In this document: one piece after another, positions 47,650 through 58,088 of the stretch
Numbering within the stretch: position 1 is the first letter of the stretch
Layout: each line of letters opens with the position of its first letter
Source of the DNA: Bradysia coprophila
Lineage: Eukaryota > Arthropoda > Insecta > Diptera > Sciaridae
Assembly (NCBI RefSeq): GCF_014529535.1
Contig: NW_023503362.1
Span: 1-64,000 of the forward strand
Length of the DNA stretch: 64,000 bases
Direction of reading: 5' to 3'
Program-made: the position numbers and the translations under genes
Notes under the pieces: model-generated
Told to the model about the DNA's origin: nothing
The model's input: only the letters and a program-made list of their open reading frames with translations
Database searches by the model: none

Positions 47650-48260
47650 TTGTTACAATTAAAGTGATTCTGTTACAAAAGCCGATGTCTTCGAACGTTT
47701 CTTGCCATATTTTTTGAGAGGTGACATCATCAGAAACGAAATATTTAACGACTGAACCTCGAGCGGAATAAAGCCGAAGTGAGGAAAGAAGATTGACATT
47801 GGGAAAGTGTGTTCAAAGCGAAGAAGGACACGCATAAGACATGAAAAGACTTCTGTGAATTTATGTGCATTCATCACTGGTAAGTCTCCATTTTCCAATC
47901 GATCACTGTCAATCTTTGTTGGAGTATAGAAGAGAAATATTAGGGAGGTGGACTGACTAGTTGTTAACCTTTCTAAGAAAATAGAATTTAGGTATTCGGG
48001 AAATGTCACTGACGAACAGTATGTAAGTTCGTTCGGCTTGTGTTCTCGAAGCGTTCGCTTATAATGCACCAACTCACCTGGACGACGATAAAATGTACAC
48101 CTTTGCAAAGTGGAAGAGCTTTGCAAAGTGGGGAGCAGCGATATTTTTATGAAGTCGATCGTCTAAAATTTTTTTAATCAACTAAAGTCGACAATCCTTT
48201 CCTGCTTCATTATCCAATCCATTGTTTTCGTTAACAATTCCTTCGATTTCATTAAACGTT
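47650..48260 (-). pseudogene. Decayed copy of the duplicated locus at 48400-49229
   Basis: On the reverse strand it carries homologous text to the right-hand copy: a NEIEG..NENNGLDNEAGKD segment followed by an in-frame stop where the other copy is open, then the HKNIAA segment and the GTGAGTTGGTGCATTATAAG segment. A separate 155-codon frame (47659-48126) crosses it and ends in a basic KKYGKKRSK tail. I cannot tell whether that frame is a real rearranged protein. The function is not recognised. Confidence 0.35.
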
Positions 48261-48386
48261 GGCTGCCTACAGAACTGATTTAAGTTAAAGCCGATAACAG
48301 GCGAACAATTTTGCGTTGCTGAGATCGACAACTATGATGTCGTAAGAATTCATTTCATTTAAGTATTTCAACATGAAAAATATTTT

Positions 48387-49229
48387 CTATCTAACACGAT
48401 CTGCGTAACTCCAGCTACTATAACCAAGTTTCAAGTCTCTAGGACTCTCCGCCAGAAAGACAAACAAACAAATATTAAACATTAGATTAGAGATTGACCT
48501 CAAGTGACTAGCTAGATGATCTTTTATATAATAGAAATTGGAGCAAATTATAAGAGCAATGTGAGTGTTAAAACAGTAAGATGAAACGTAATGATGTGAA
48601 GTCAAAAATTTTGTATCAAAACAATTTACACCAGCGAATACATAAAACACATGAAATGATTGCTGTGAACTTACATTCATCATCGGTAAGTCTACATATT
48701 CCAATAGATCACTATCAACTTTTGTTGGAGTATAGAAGAGAAACATAAGGGACGTGTATACTGACTAGAATAGAATTTAAGTATTCGGGAGATGTTGCGC
48801 GTTGCAAACAGACGTCGGTCTCGAAGGTAAACGTTCACTTATAATGCACCAACTCACCTGGATGATGATATAATTTTACTTACCTTTGTAAAGTGTTAGA
48901 AAAAAAATGATTTCGGTTAAACGTCTAGCAGCGACAATATTTTTATGAAGTGGCTCGTCGAAATATTTTTGGACTAATAACAACTTAAGTTGCCAATCCT
49001 TTCCCACTTCATTATCCAATCCACTGTTTTCGTTAGCAGTTCCTTCGATTTGATTCAAGATGTTAGAATTCGAAATTAACTCACAAAGAAGTTGAAGGAC
49101 GCGTTTTCTTTTGTAATCCGATTTGTATCTTAAGTTCAACAATGGAAAACACAGCATAATTGTCGAGTTTGAGCAATGCAAAATTGCTTGTGAGTTGCTT
49201 GTGAGGCACATTTGTCGAGACATTTTCAA
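48387..49229 (-). CDS. Unrecognised gene, right-hand copy of a local duplication
   Basis: Reading from 49229, 113 codons start MSRQMCLTSNSQ and continue through YKSDYKRKRVLQLLCELI, NQIEGTANENSGLDNEVGKD and HKNIVAARRL to an AAG|GTAAGT donor near 48890. A possible acceptor CATCATCCAG lies about 30 bp further on, giving a very short intron, and the frame then runs into a stop at ACTTAA. Downstream a further frame (48387-48746) matches part of the left copy (FLFYTPTKVDSDLLE). The composition looks coding and the copies share it, but no domain is recognised and the exon chain is uncertain. Confidence 0.35.
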
Positions 49230-49694
49230 GTCGAGGGAAAAATGAAGAAGAAAATGTTACTAGAGGGTGGATCCTAGGTTTGGAAATTCTTCCTCCTGCC
49301 AGTGGTAAGCCTTCAATAATCTTTGTTTAGCGTCCAGTCTTATTACCAACCATCGGATAGGGTTCTTAGAAAAGTCGTTATTCCAATTATTTATCAAATA
49401 ATAAGAAACAATCGCATTCACTAAATTGGTTTATCTGAAGCGCAACGTTAAATTACAGTCAGCTACATTCCAAGGCAACATGAATGTTACGTTTTCTAAA
49501 CTCTAAACATTTTTCTTCGGACCGAGAGAATCCATAAACAACCATGACTTCATGTAAATGTAAAAACGAAATTATTTAATTCGAACGAATAGAGGTGTTG
49601 CTACCAATGAAATATCAGTATAAGAAAAATAATAAATCAAACTCACAATGCCACACGCACACACACAGACTCTGTTGTTAATTGTATCTAATGG
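49230..49694. other. Intergenic
   Basis: No gene or repeat seen between the duplicated locus and the 3' end of geminin. A short CACACGCACACACACA tract lies at about 49653-49668. Confidence 0.5.
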
Positions 49695-50447
49695 TTATTT
49701 CGCGTCGCTTGTACCAGCGACTGGTATTTCATCGGTCGACTCTGTCACAGAATTTCCTGTCGAAATACTTCCATTAAATAGTGATTGCCGTGATGATTCA
49801 CCCTCTTTGTCGTTGTCAGCGCTTTCGTCCTGTTCCTGTACCAATTCGGTCAAAACTTCCACTAAATTTTGTGTCTCCTCCAACATTGCCCGGGATACAT
49901 CCAATTCTTCTTCCAGGCTATGAACGCGGCCATGTAACTCTTCGTTTTCCTTCAGCGATACATCCAAAGCGATTCGTCGTTGTTCGGCCAAGACTTTCCA
50001 ATATCCATCGGACGGTTCACCGGTGGTTGTTAGATCCTCTTCGGTGATTTGTGACAGTGTGTGCAGCTCCAAATTGGTTTGGCATCCGACACATGCCTTT
50101 TTCCGCTTGATGCCATCGGAATCGTTGATTTCCGTTTCACTGAAAGTGACAATACTTTCAAGTAGATTTGTTAGCATTTCAAACATTTCGTTTCCGATTG
50201 AACACTTACGATTTTGATTTGGTGAACGTTCCTTTCAGTGGTGATCGGCCTACCAAGTTTTCTTTATCAAATGATTTCTGCAGAATTTTGAAACTTTTCC
50301 GGCTGTTTTTCAGATTCTCCTAATAAATACAAAATAGGCAAAACAATGACACTTAACCTCAAAATGGAGAGGATATTTTCGATTAATTACCTGTTGCTCG
50401 TTTATGGTATCCACTTTGATAAACACTTTACCGGATGAAGACGTCAT
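49695..50447 (-). CDS. geminin: Geminin, DNA replication licensing inhibitor
   Basis: Three exons, complement of 49695-50139, 50210-50319 and 50391-50447, give 203 residues, the usual size. The N-terminal half has the RKSFKILQKSFDKENL block found near the start of geminins. The diagnostic coiled coil begins at about residue 102 (YWKVLAEQRRIALDVSLKEN) and runs to about 150 with leucine-rich heptads (LHGRVHSLEEELD). The tail is acidic and Ser/Thr-rich. Geminin dimers bind Cdt1 and block re-loading of MCM helicase until anaphase, when APC/C destroys geminin. A GRSPLKG motif near residue 44 may be phosphorylated. An RxxL destruction box is not clear. It is divergent from a small frame at 50567, with only about 120 bp between the two starts. 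Confidence 0.93.
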
Positions 50448-50566
50448 CGTACAATAGATAAATCAATCTATTTGTGTCTCGTAAATGGTTTTAGATGCTC
50501 TTCAGGGCAAATTTGTCGGCTGTAAATAGAAGAACTGTCGCTTATAGAATAACTACACACCGTAAA

Positions 50567-50809
50567 ATGACAATGCCGCCAAAAGTCCGATTCGCCATTG
50601 CTAAATCTTTTTCGCTGTCAACAATGGTCTGGGCGAATATTGGAACAGCTATGACATTTTGTTGGCACCAAAAATTCAAATCTTTTTTTCTGGCGTTTTC
50701 AAGCCGATTTGCTTTTTTGTCTGTCACACAACTGATAAATGGAATCATTGCTTCAGGCGATGTGAAACTAGTTCGTCCAGGGCATCCTATCTGTGTTTCT
50801 TTTTTTTAA
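50567..50809 (+). CDS. Possible small protein divergent from geminin
   Basis: Open frame of 80 residues from ATGACAATGCCGCC. The context before the ATG (GTAAAATG) is favourable and the position is where a bidirectional promoter with geminin would place a gene. It is basic at the start (MPPKVRFAIAK), with aromatic and hydrophobic stretches (FKSFFLAFSSRFAFL) suggesting membrane association, perhaps mitochondrial. No family is recognised, and an overlapping frame exists on the other strand, so it may not be real. Confidence 0.33.
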   Translation: MTMPPKVRFAIAKSFSLSTMVWANIGTAMTFCWHQKFKSFFLAFSSRFAFLSVTQLINGIIASGDVKLVRPGHPICVSFF

Positions 50810-51239
50810 ATTTTGTTTACGTTGCAAGAAATGGAAAGGGATTAAATTCATAATTTCTATTCGTTTCAAAATCCCCCTAGTGGTTGATACGAAACATTTT
50901 ACCTTTTGCTATTATTAGAGAGCTCTTAATGAGCTGATCGTTTATCTTAGCCGTTTCTGAAAGGTTAATTACGAACCATCCTTGATTGTCAGCTGCTAGT
51001 TACTCAATCTTTGCTTCTTTGCTCCAATGTGGCTTCAAAACATGTCACAAACTGAAATCAGCAGCTGCTGCATATTTTATCCCAACAAAAATCTCTTCGA
51101 GAAAAGTGTGACGCAGTCTTTGAAATACAATTTCTAAAATGAATGATATCGCTAGAGTTGACGCTTTCAGCTTCGTTACGCAAAAATTAAATTTTACACC
51201 CAATTTTAGTTCAAACAAGCTGGCTTAGTTTTTCTCATC

Positions 51240-51675
51240 ATCTGCCGAAGAAAGTAACTCTCTATCTCTCATAATCGCAAAAATATTAGTCCTTTCATCC
51301 TACGCTCGAGTAGCTCAAAATTTGGTCACTCTAATCAATCTAGCTCAAACGAATCTGCCCCGATTTTAATTATTTTTTTGTTCGAATCGTGTTACGAATA
51401 CCTTTCATTTGATGGGTCGCACGCCTCTGTAGGTTTCAATACAGCTAAGCTACAGCCGAAAACGCGTTCCCGACCCTCGAAAACCACACTCAGAAACCAC
51501 TTCGAGGCCAATAAAACAAAATTCTGGTTTTTCCTGGGGTAATGGCGTATCACATTTTCATTTTTATGCCCACCCTGAGGTTCCTGCAAAATTTCATGGA
51601 GATTGGCTGACTAGTTTCCGAGATCGACCGTCGATAGATAGACAGATAGATAGACAGATAGATAGAAACATACAT
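51240..51675. repeat. Diverged single relative of the 1-12 kb macro-repeat
   Basis: It begins with CTGCCGAAGAAAGTAACTCT, matching one satellite unit, and passes straight into body-like text (GAGTAGCTCAAAA, GAATACCTTTCATTTGATGG, CACGCCTCT, GCGTTCCCGACCC). It ends in a GATAGATAGACAGATAG tract where the others end in GACA repeats. It has only one satellite-like unit and no hairpin spacer. The identity is distant but collinear. The flanking stretches 50810-51239 and 51676-52054 show no gene. Confidence 0.75.
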
Positions 51676-52091
51676 AGTAAGTTGAAAGATTTTGATTGTT
51701 TGGAAAACGTTAATTTGGTGCATTTTCTATCAAAATGACCAACTTCAAAACGATGTATAGAAGATAGAATAGGATTTGTGGTGATACAGGCCAAAGGAAA
51801 GAAACTTAAATTATCGCCTATATATAGTTGCCGCGTCTCAAAAAAAATATCTTCGTTCTTTTTTTTGGACGTTAGACTGCGTCAAGTCCTCCGCTATCGC
51901 TCCGTACATGATGTGTATACTGAGTAATTAAAAGAAAGTCACACTATTCGTGGTGTAACCGATTCTCTATACTCAAGAAGGTGCTGAATCATACAGCATG
52001 TTAGAAAACCAAGAAAAAAAAAATCTTGCAAATTATGGCTGTTGTGCTATCAACTTTATTTCAAACGAATCAGTCCTTAATTACCACACTT

Positions 52092-52340
52092 TCAAACTGT
52101 ACATGATCCAGCACATTGCAGAGTGAAATCACACGGAACATCGTTTTCGCACCTAATGTATACACCACTCTGACTGTGCGAAGAACTTGGCGTTGTATAG
52201 CACCATCCAAACGCACAAGTAGTCCAACAATAGCCATAGTAGCATCCGCTATGCTGTCCAGGTGTATGCCAGGCGGCTCCTTCAGCATAAGTCGTAATGG
52301 TTAGAAAGACTACAAGCAAAATAAATAGGCCGCGATTCAT
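52092..52340 (-). CDS. Small secreted cysteine-rich peptide
   Basis: 82 residues in one exon. Residues 1-20 form a clean signal peptide (MNRGLFILLVVFLTITTYAEG). The mature part has eight cysteines in a compact order (C-x4-C-x3-C-x4-C, then C-x6-C-x5-C-x3-C) among aromatic residues (YYGYCWTTCAFGWCY), so four disulfides are likely. A TATAAAT at 52397-52407 lies about 60 bp before the ATG, and a reverse-strand AATAAA at 52055-52060 follows the stop. The role is unknown: extracellular defence, cuticular or signalling peptides are all possible. No known family is assigned. Confidence 0.72.
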   Translation of the reverse strand: MNRGLFILLVVFLTITTYAEGAAWHTPGQHSGCYYGYCWTTCAFGWCYTTPSSSHSQSGVYIRCENDVPCDFTLQCAGSCTV

Positions 52341-52396
52341 CTTTTTTTTTTTTTAATAAATAGATGCAAAAACGTTGCTTTAAAAGTAACTCTGTG

Positions 52397-52407
52397 GATT
52401 TATAAAT
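52397..52407 (-). promoter_or_regulatory. TATA box of the cysteine-rich peptide gene
   Basis: TATAAATCC read on the minus strand, about 57-67 bp before the start codon, leaving room for a short leader of about 30 bp. Confidence 0.5.
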
Positions 52408-52589
52408 GAGCGGTGGTGACCACTGATGGAAATTATTTGTGTGCAACGTTTTCTTTTCAATAATGCTATTTATACGCCAAAGTTCTAAAAATCTGGTCTA
52501 CACAGAAATCAAACTGCGACTAATTGTGATGACGATAAACATTTGGATAATTCCCTTGACTGTAAGTCAGGGTCTAACGGCGGAAAATG

Positions 52590-53215
52590 AGGGTCCGTTA
52601 CCAATTTTTTTTTAAAGTTGTAAATGAGTGTCCGTTACCAAATTTTTTTTTTCTTTGAAAAAATTGTGAATGAGTGTCCGTTACCAAAAAAATTTTTTTT
52701 TTGAAAAAATTTGGAAATGAGTGTCCGTTACCAAAATTTTTTTTAGTTGTAAATGAGTGTCCGTTACCAAAAAATTTTATTTTTGAAAAAGTTGGAAATG
52801 AGTGTCCGTTACAAAAAAAAATTTTTTTTGGAAAAAGTAAGAAATGAGTGTCCGTTACCAAAAATTTTTTTTAGTTGTAAATGAGTGTCCGTTACCAAAA
52901 AAAAATTTTTTTGGAAAAAGTTGGAAATGAGTGTCCGTTACCAAAAAAAATTTTTTTATAAAAAATTGGAATTGAGTGTCCGTTACCAACAAATTTTATT
53001 TAAAGTAGAAAATGATTGTCGGTTACCAAATCTTTTTTTTGAAATGAATGTCCGTTACCAAAATTTTTTTTTTTTTTTTCAAAAAAGTTGGAAAGTTGTC
53101 CGTTACCAAATTTTTTTTTCGAAAAAGTTGGAAATGAGTATCCGTTACCAAAATTTTTTTTTTTGGAAAAAGTAGGAAATGAGTGTCCGTTACCAATTTT
53201 TTTTTAAAGTTGCCA
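52590..53215. repeat. Minisatellite of GAGTGTCCGTTACCA plus A/T tracts
   Basis: About 16 units of 31-42 bp. Each contains AAATGAGTGTCCGTTACCA followed by a run of A then T and GGAAAAAGTT or TAGTTG. Unit length varies mostly in the homopolymer tracts. Frames of 87 and 96 codons on both strands are products of the repeat and not genes. Confidence 0.9.
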
Positions 53216-53237
53216 AAAAAATCGAAATAAAGCTCCT

Positions 53238-53552
53238 TCAGGAAATGCTTGTAAACACTCTAGATCGCGTAAATTTGGTATGATTTTTTTGAAATTGGTT
53301 TCAATCGAATCGCAATTGAATTCTACGGGCTAATTTCGTCAATGAGTTCAGCCGACCGAGTAAATACGGATTGGTGGAATGACATATCTGAGTGTAAGGG
53401 CAGGCCGCTAAATGCTTTTAGACACTCTAGATCGCGTAAATTTAGTCCGATTTTCTTGAAATTTGTTTCAATCGAATTGCAGTTAAGTTCGTAAATGATC
53501 CCGTTTGGCCGAGGAGATGTGGTTTGGTGGGATGACATGTCTGAGTGTTAAT
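53238..53552. repeat. Tandem duplication, two copies of about 165 bp
   Basis: Both copies share ACACTCTAGATCGCGTAAAT, GTTTCAATCGAAT and the ending GGTGG.ATGACAT.TCTGAGTG. They abut the minisatellite, so both may belong to one repeat element. Confidence 0.75.
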
Positions 53553-53825
53553 CAAACGAATGTTACCAAATTAGAATAAATGTACACCCAAAAAAAAGTT
53601 CTACGTTTAAATCGCCCAAAAACGCGATAAGACCAATGGTTTACTTATCCGTACACTATGTACATTTAAAACGTACAGTAAGTGTTATACAGGCTATGAC
53701 GTTTAATTGTCAATTTGAGATTTGGTCGAAGCTTATTAATGATTCGTAATGGTATTTACAATCATCTGTTTTTTAGTTTTACAAAAGGCTCACAAGCAAA
53801 AAAAAGAAAAAGAAAAAAAAACAAA

Positions 53826-53897
53826 AGCTTTCACTGGATTTGAACCGGGTATCTCTCCCACGCCAGGCTGAGACTTTCCAGCTGAGCTAACAGGCCG
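53826..53897 (-). pseudogene. tRNA-like sequence, probably a tRNA pseudogene or SINE head
   Basis: On the minus strand GGCCTGTTAGCTCAGCTGG resembles acceptor, D-arm and A box, and GGTTCAAATCC is a perfect B box at the right distance. The acceptor 3' side does not pair with the 5' side, the T-stem has mismatches and the anticodon stem is poor, so a functional tRNA is unlikely. No obvious SINE body is recognised next to it. Confidence 0.5.
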
Positions 53898-54063
53898 TTG
53901 AGAGAATCGAAGTGGTGCTTTTTAAGTTTCAGATTCGACGTAGCAAAATGTAAAAAATCGTTGAACTTGTAAATTTTGTAAAAGTTTTTTTTTAATATTT
54001 CCAATCTCAACAGGAATATAATTTCAAATTGAAGATGGCAAAATAAAATCTATAAAAAGTAAT

Positions 54064-54267
54064 CGTTGATGTTAATAACTGGCACGATGCTATAGATCAT
54101 CTTCAAGATACGGTACTTTTACAAGTAACCTTACTTAAGTTTCGTTCATTCATTCATTTGTATGAGATTTTTTAACGCGGTGTCCTTTCTTATCGTGGAG
54201 CGGCCTTGAAGATGATCTATGATTTCTTAAAACAATTCATAGCATCGTGTCAGTTATTAACATCAAC
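54064..54267. mobile_element. Inverted-repeat element, about 204 bp
   Basis: The termini GTTGATGTTAATAACTGGCA and their inverse TCAGTTATTAACATCAAC flank a second, inner inverted pair, AGATCATCTTCAAG and CTTGAAGATGATCT. The right arm has about 20 extra bases between the two blocks. It has no coding capacity. Confidence 0.75.
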
Positions 54268-54362
54268 TGTCAAATGATAGTTTTCTACCAGCAAATAGTT
54301 TGTACTTGCCGCACCCTGCGAAACTGAAATTTTCATTTTCGCAGGGGTTCGCAAGTAAAATA

Positions 54363-54472
54363 CCTTACGTAATTGTTTGTAGATTGTTATTTTGCCACGA
54401 GGGATTATAACCCTCGCCTTCGGCTCTGGCTACAAAGCTCCCTCTAGGCAAAATAAAAATTTCCAAACAAGG
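54363..54472. mobile_element. Small hairpin element with CTCGCCTTCGGCTC core
   Basis: The arm TTACGTAATTGTTTG..TTATTTTGCC is matched by GGCAAAATAA..CAAACAAGGACGTAA. The loop region contains ACCCTCGCCTTCGGCTCTGG. It is of the same design as the elements at 19319, 58089 and 58685. Confidence 0.7.
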
Positions 54473-56596
54473 ACGTAATGAACTATTCCTACTTTAAGTC
54501 TGCAGTCACATTTGAACCTAACTGGTAGTGGTAGAGAAACTAGCTGCAAATTATACTAGTTACTAGTATTTATTAATTTTCATTTATCAACTACCTTGAT
54601 CGGCCTCTACCTTATATTTCAGATTATTTTGTTAACATTCAACCAATGAAAATTACAGTTTAGTCTAAGAAAATAATATAAAAAAGATATCTAAGCGAAA
54701 TGAGGTCAAATTGGGTGAAATATATAAATCGAAATAAAATTACAAATTATGTCTTAGAAGACTAGTATGGACTCATTTAATGAAGCTCACATGCAAAGTG
54801 ATTGATATTCGTTGAAAATTCATCAATTTTATTCATGATTTTGTTGGCAATTTTGAATTGAAGGATGTACAATGAAAAGTCCTAGTTTGGTGAGCGCCCC
54901 CGTTTTATGAAAGTGTCCATGCTCTGCCCACCGCCCGCGAATTTTGAAGCCCATGACGCCTATGCCCATGGTACAAAAGTCTCTACTTGAAACATAATGT
55001 CATAAATACTTTCCATATATTACTTATAAATCTATCTTGGAAACCCAAATTATCTAATATCAGTCAAGGGGCATACCCGCCAAAGGCCGGGACCTAGTTG
55101 AGTAGTTAATGATTTTTAAATCTGTTATTGTCTCACTGAACATTCCATTCTACCGCGTTGCTGACTGTGGTCTAGCTGTCACAATAGAATATACTTCTCA
55201 TGTTCGTACCAGGCATTATGAAAACTTCAACTTAACTCACAGCCTCACAATTCCAATTAAAAGATTGATTGATCGTCAACTGATTTTGCACTGGTAAAAA
55301 TTTTAAAGACAAAGTTAGTCAAAGCAAGGAATTCAGCTTTCTCTCTGCATACGGCTATTCATCTGTTATGATAGCAGAGTATTTCTTCTTCCAATTTAAT
55401 TTTTCTTAAGACATTCAAAGCTTCTGAATGCAGATCAGAAAAAACATTTCGCTCGCTCCGCTCGCGCTTCTACTGTAACACTAATTACAAAATTGACGTA
55501 ATTATCGCTCACATGGAAGTCAAAATAAAGGTTAAAAGTATGTACGTTGACCTAAAAATCATAAGTTATAGATAGCTAAAACTACATGTAGCCATTCGAA
55601 TTTATATGAGCCTCTAACTAATAATTTCTAACTTATTATTCATAATTTGTAAATGAGGAATGTTGTTAAACCAATGGTTGATTAAAAACACTTTAGGGAC
55701 TAACAGACATTTGTTTGAATGTTTCCAAATTTAAACAAATATCCAGAATATTCCGAAAAACTTCTTCGGGTCTACGAAACATCTGTATGCCTTGCAAAGT
55801 TTCTGCAGGAAAAAAAATTGCTAAAGGTGATTTATTTCATAGCTCAGTATCCTGAGGAGCTATGGCTGTAAACAGACCGTCAAACCGTCAATAATTTAGC
55901 GATGGAGTCTGTTTGAGGAGACGTCCTCTCGCTATCTATTTGCTTTCTATTAAGTTGGAGACCGTATGTAACCTGAATGATTTTACTTTACTTTATGAAA
56001 TACTTTGAAAAAAAAGTCCGACTTTGTCCAACATTTTCTTTTAAAATCCTTACCGGTCCTTACCGGAACGAAATTCGATTTTGAGTTGATTTGACCTGAA
56101 TTTTGAGATCCATTGTTCAGGTTGACCTGTAACGATCTGATGAAGAAAATTTTTAGCTTCAGTGCTTAGCAAAAAAAAAGTCAGATTAGAATAACAGGAA
56201 AGGTTTACACATCTCAGATATTTTACAAGCTGATTCGTTCGTGTGTCTAAACGAACTGTTATGTAAATAAGTAGTTAACTGCCTCCTGGTAACTGCAGCA
56301 AGGCAAACGACAGTAAAGTTTCTGACTCAAACTGATAAAGCTGAAACTTGAGTGACATCTTGTGTTGTAATTTTCTTTGATTTGGGTCAGAAACTCGCTT
56401 GCTGTAATTTGGAAGTATTGCCCAATATGATGAAAATAATCAAACAGCACTCGCAAGCTGCATCCGTTGCGGCAAATTGTTAAAAAGCGAAAACGAAAAG
56501 AAAACAATTGGATTTTTGTTGGATTGAGATTCCATTCCGTTTATTTAAAATAAAAGAAATCTTCAATGTTGTTCACTCAATCTAACAATGAAATAT
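54473..56596. other. Intergenic
   Basis: No gene supported. A GCTCGCTCCGCTCGCGC phrase near 55450 is another GC island of the hairpin type without clear arms. A reverse-strand AATAAA at 56540-56545 probably serves UBC9. Confidence 0.5.
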
Positions 56597-57506
56597 CTAC
56601 TCAGCTGCCATAGCCCGTGCCTGAGCTCGGACACGCTTCTCATACTCTAGCCGATTCTGACAATAAATTGTATACGCTTCTGCCTGTGCCGGATCCTTGA
56701 TGTTCGGTTCGTTCAAAAGATCCTGTATTCCGATCAGAATTTGCTTAATTGTTATAGCCGGGCGCCAATCTTTGTCTTCGTCCAATAGCGATAGGCATAC
56801 TGTGCCGGATGGATACACATTCGGGTGGAATAACGCTGGCTCAAATTTGCATTTGGGGGGACTCGTGGGATAGTCGTCTTTGAAAATCATTCGCAATTTG
56901 TATAGGCCGCCTTCCCATGGTGTCTGAAAGAAATGCAAGAAAAATGTTCGAAAGGTTTCGTTTTGGGAAAGAAAGAGACGCGTATAGGATTCTATTTTTG
57001 AACAATGGAAACCAAAGTCACCAAATATCACAATTGCCGTCGATGATTACGTGCATTATATTGCAAGCGATCGGTTCACAAATTTTTTTTTAGGAAAAAA
57101 GGTTTCACACACTAGACCGCATGCTCAGGACGGTAAAAATCGCTGTGAAACGAAAATTCTTGGCTTTGGCAAACGGATGTGGAGATCTGTTTTCTTTCTG
57201 TTTCACTTTAATTGAAAAAAAAATCGTGCCCACGGAAACCAAAATTCATAAAACTAAACGAATTGAAAAGCAATACGAATAAAAAATGCTCACCCCTTTC
57301 TTTCCAGGAATCGCACATTCCCACAACATTAAATTTAATGTTCCATCCACATTCTTCACTGGTCGAGCTACGAATCCCTGCAATTCAGTTTACCATGAAA
57401 AATTGCGATTCTTTTTTTCAAAAATAAATTTTTTGTTTACATAGGGATGATCCTTTCGCCAAGTTTTTCTTTCTTCACCTAAACGAGCAACTGCAATTCC
57501 CGACAT
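56597..57506 (-). CDS. UBC9: SUMO-conjugating enzyme UBC9
   Basis: Three exons, complement of 56597-56923, 57294-57377 and 57441-57506, give 158 residues, the canonical length. It starts [20 protein letters not shown], continues [17 protein letters not shown] and [10 protein letters not shown]. The E2 core has the [15 protein letters not shown] motif with catalytic Cys93 and the [16 protein letters not shown] segment. The C-terminal helix ([20 protein letters not shown]) is typical. UBC9 is the only E2 for SUMO; it accepts SUMO from the SAE1/UBA2 E1 and recognises psi-K-x-E targets directly. The Drosophila orthologue is lesswright. All exons, splice sites and phases are intact. Confidence 0.97.
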
Positions 57507-58077
57507 TTTTTTGCTTTATTTTCGAGTTTCAACTTGCGATACTACAATATACACCAAACACACTGTGTCAGGAATTGTTTGACATTCCATTTTGAAAGGA
57601 GTACTAGTCACACACGTTAGCTTCGCCCGTTTCGCCACAGCTTTTTGTTCAATTTTTTCACCGCGCGTTACTCCTCGAATAGCGGCAAATTTTAAATCAA
57701 ATATTTGTTTTGCATGTTTGCGTATGAACTTTGGATTGACCGAACATGAAGAAATACAATAGAGTTCTACGAAAACCTTTGACTCATCCACCCACATATA
57801 TAATAATGGCTGCGACAACAGGATCATCTTGTAGTCTGAATCTTAGTCTCCTAGATGATTTGATAAGCTCCGTTCATTAATTAGTCCACGATGGACTTAT
57901 TGTTATCTTGGTTCTGGAAGAACATGTCAATGTTCCTACAAATACTAGTGGGCACCCAAATTTGAACGATTTTTTCCATAAGAAATGTTTAGTACACTAA
58001 AAGTTCTTTTTCATGTGTCGGGGCCGAAAATGAGGGAGTTTCGAGATTTTTCTCGGGGTTTCGACCCCTTACATGAA
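57507..58077. other. Intergenic upstream of UBC9
   Basis: A 103-codon reverse-strand frame just upstream of UBC9 (57516-57827) has no supporting features and is probably 5' flank. Confidence 0.4.
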
Positions 58078-58088
58078 AAATTTTTTGA

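Noticed and set aside
52598-53175. Frames of 87 and 96 codons in the A/T-tract minisatellite
   Set aside because: Products of the repeat on both strands with homopolymer-dependent frame.
57516-57827. 103-codon minus-strand frame upstream of UBC9
   Set aside because: UBC9 has its canonical start downstream at 57506, and this frame shows no family features.
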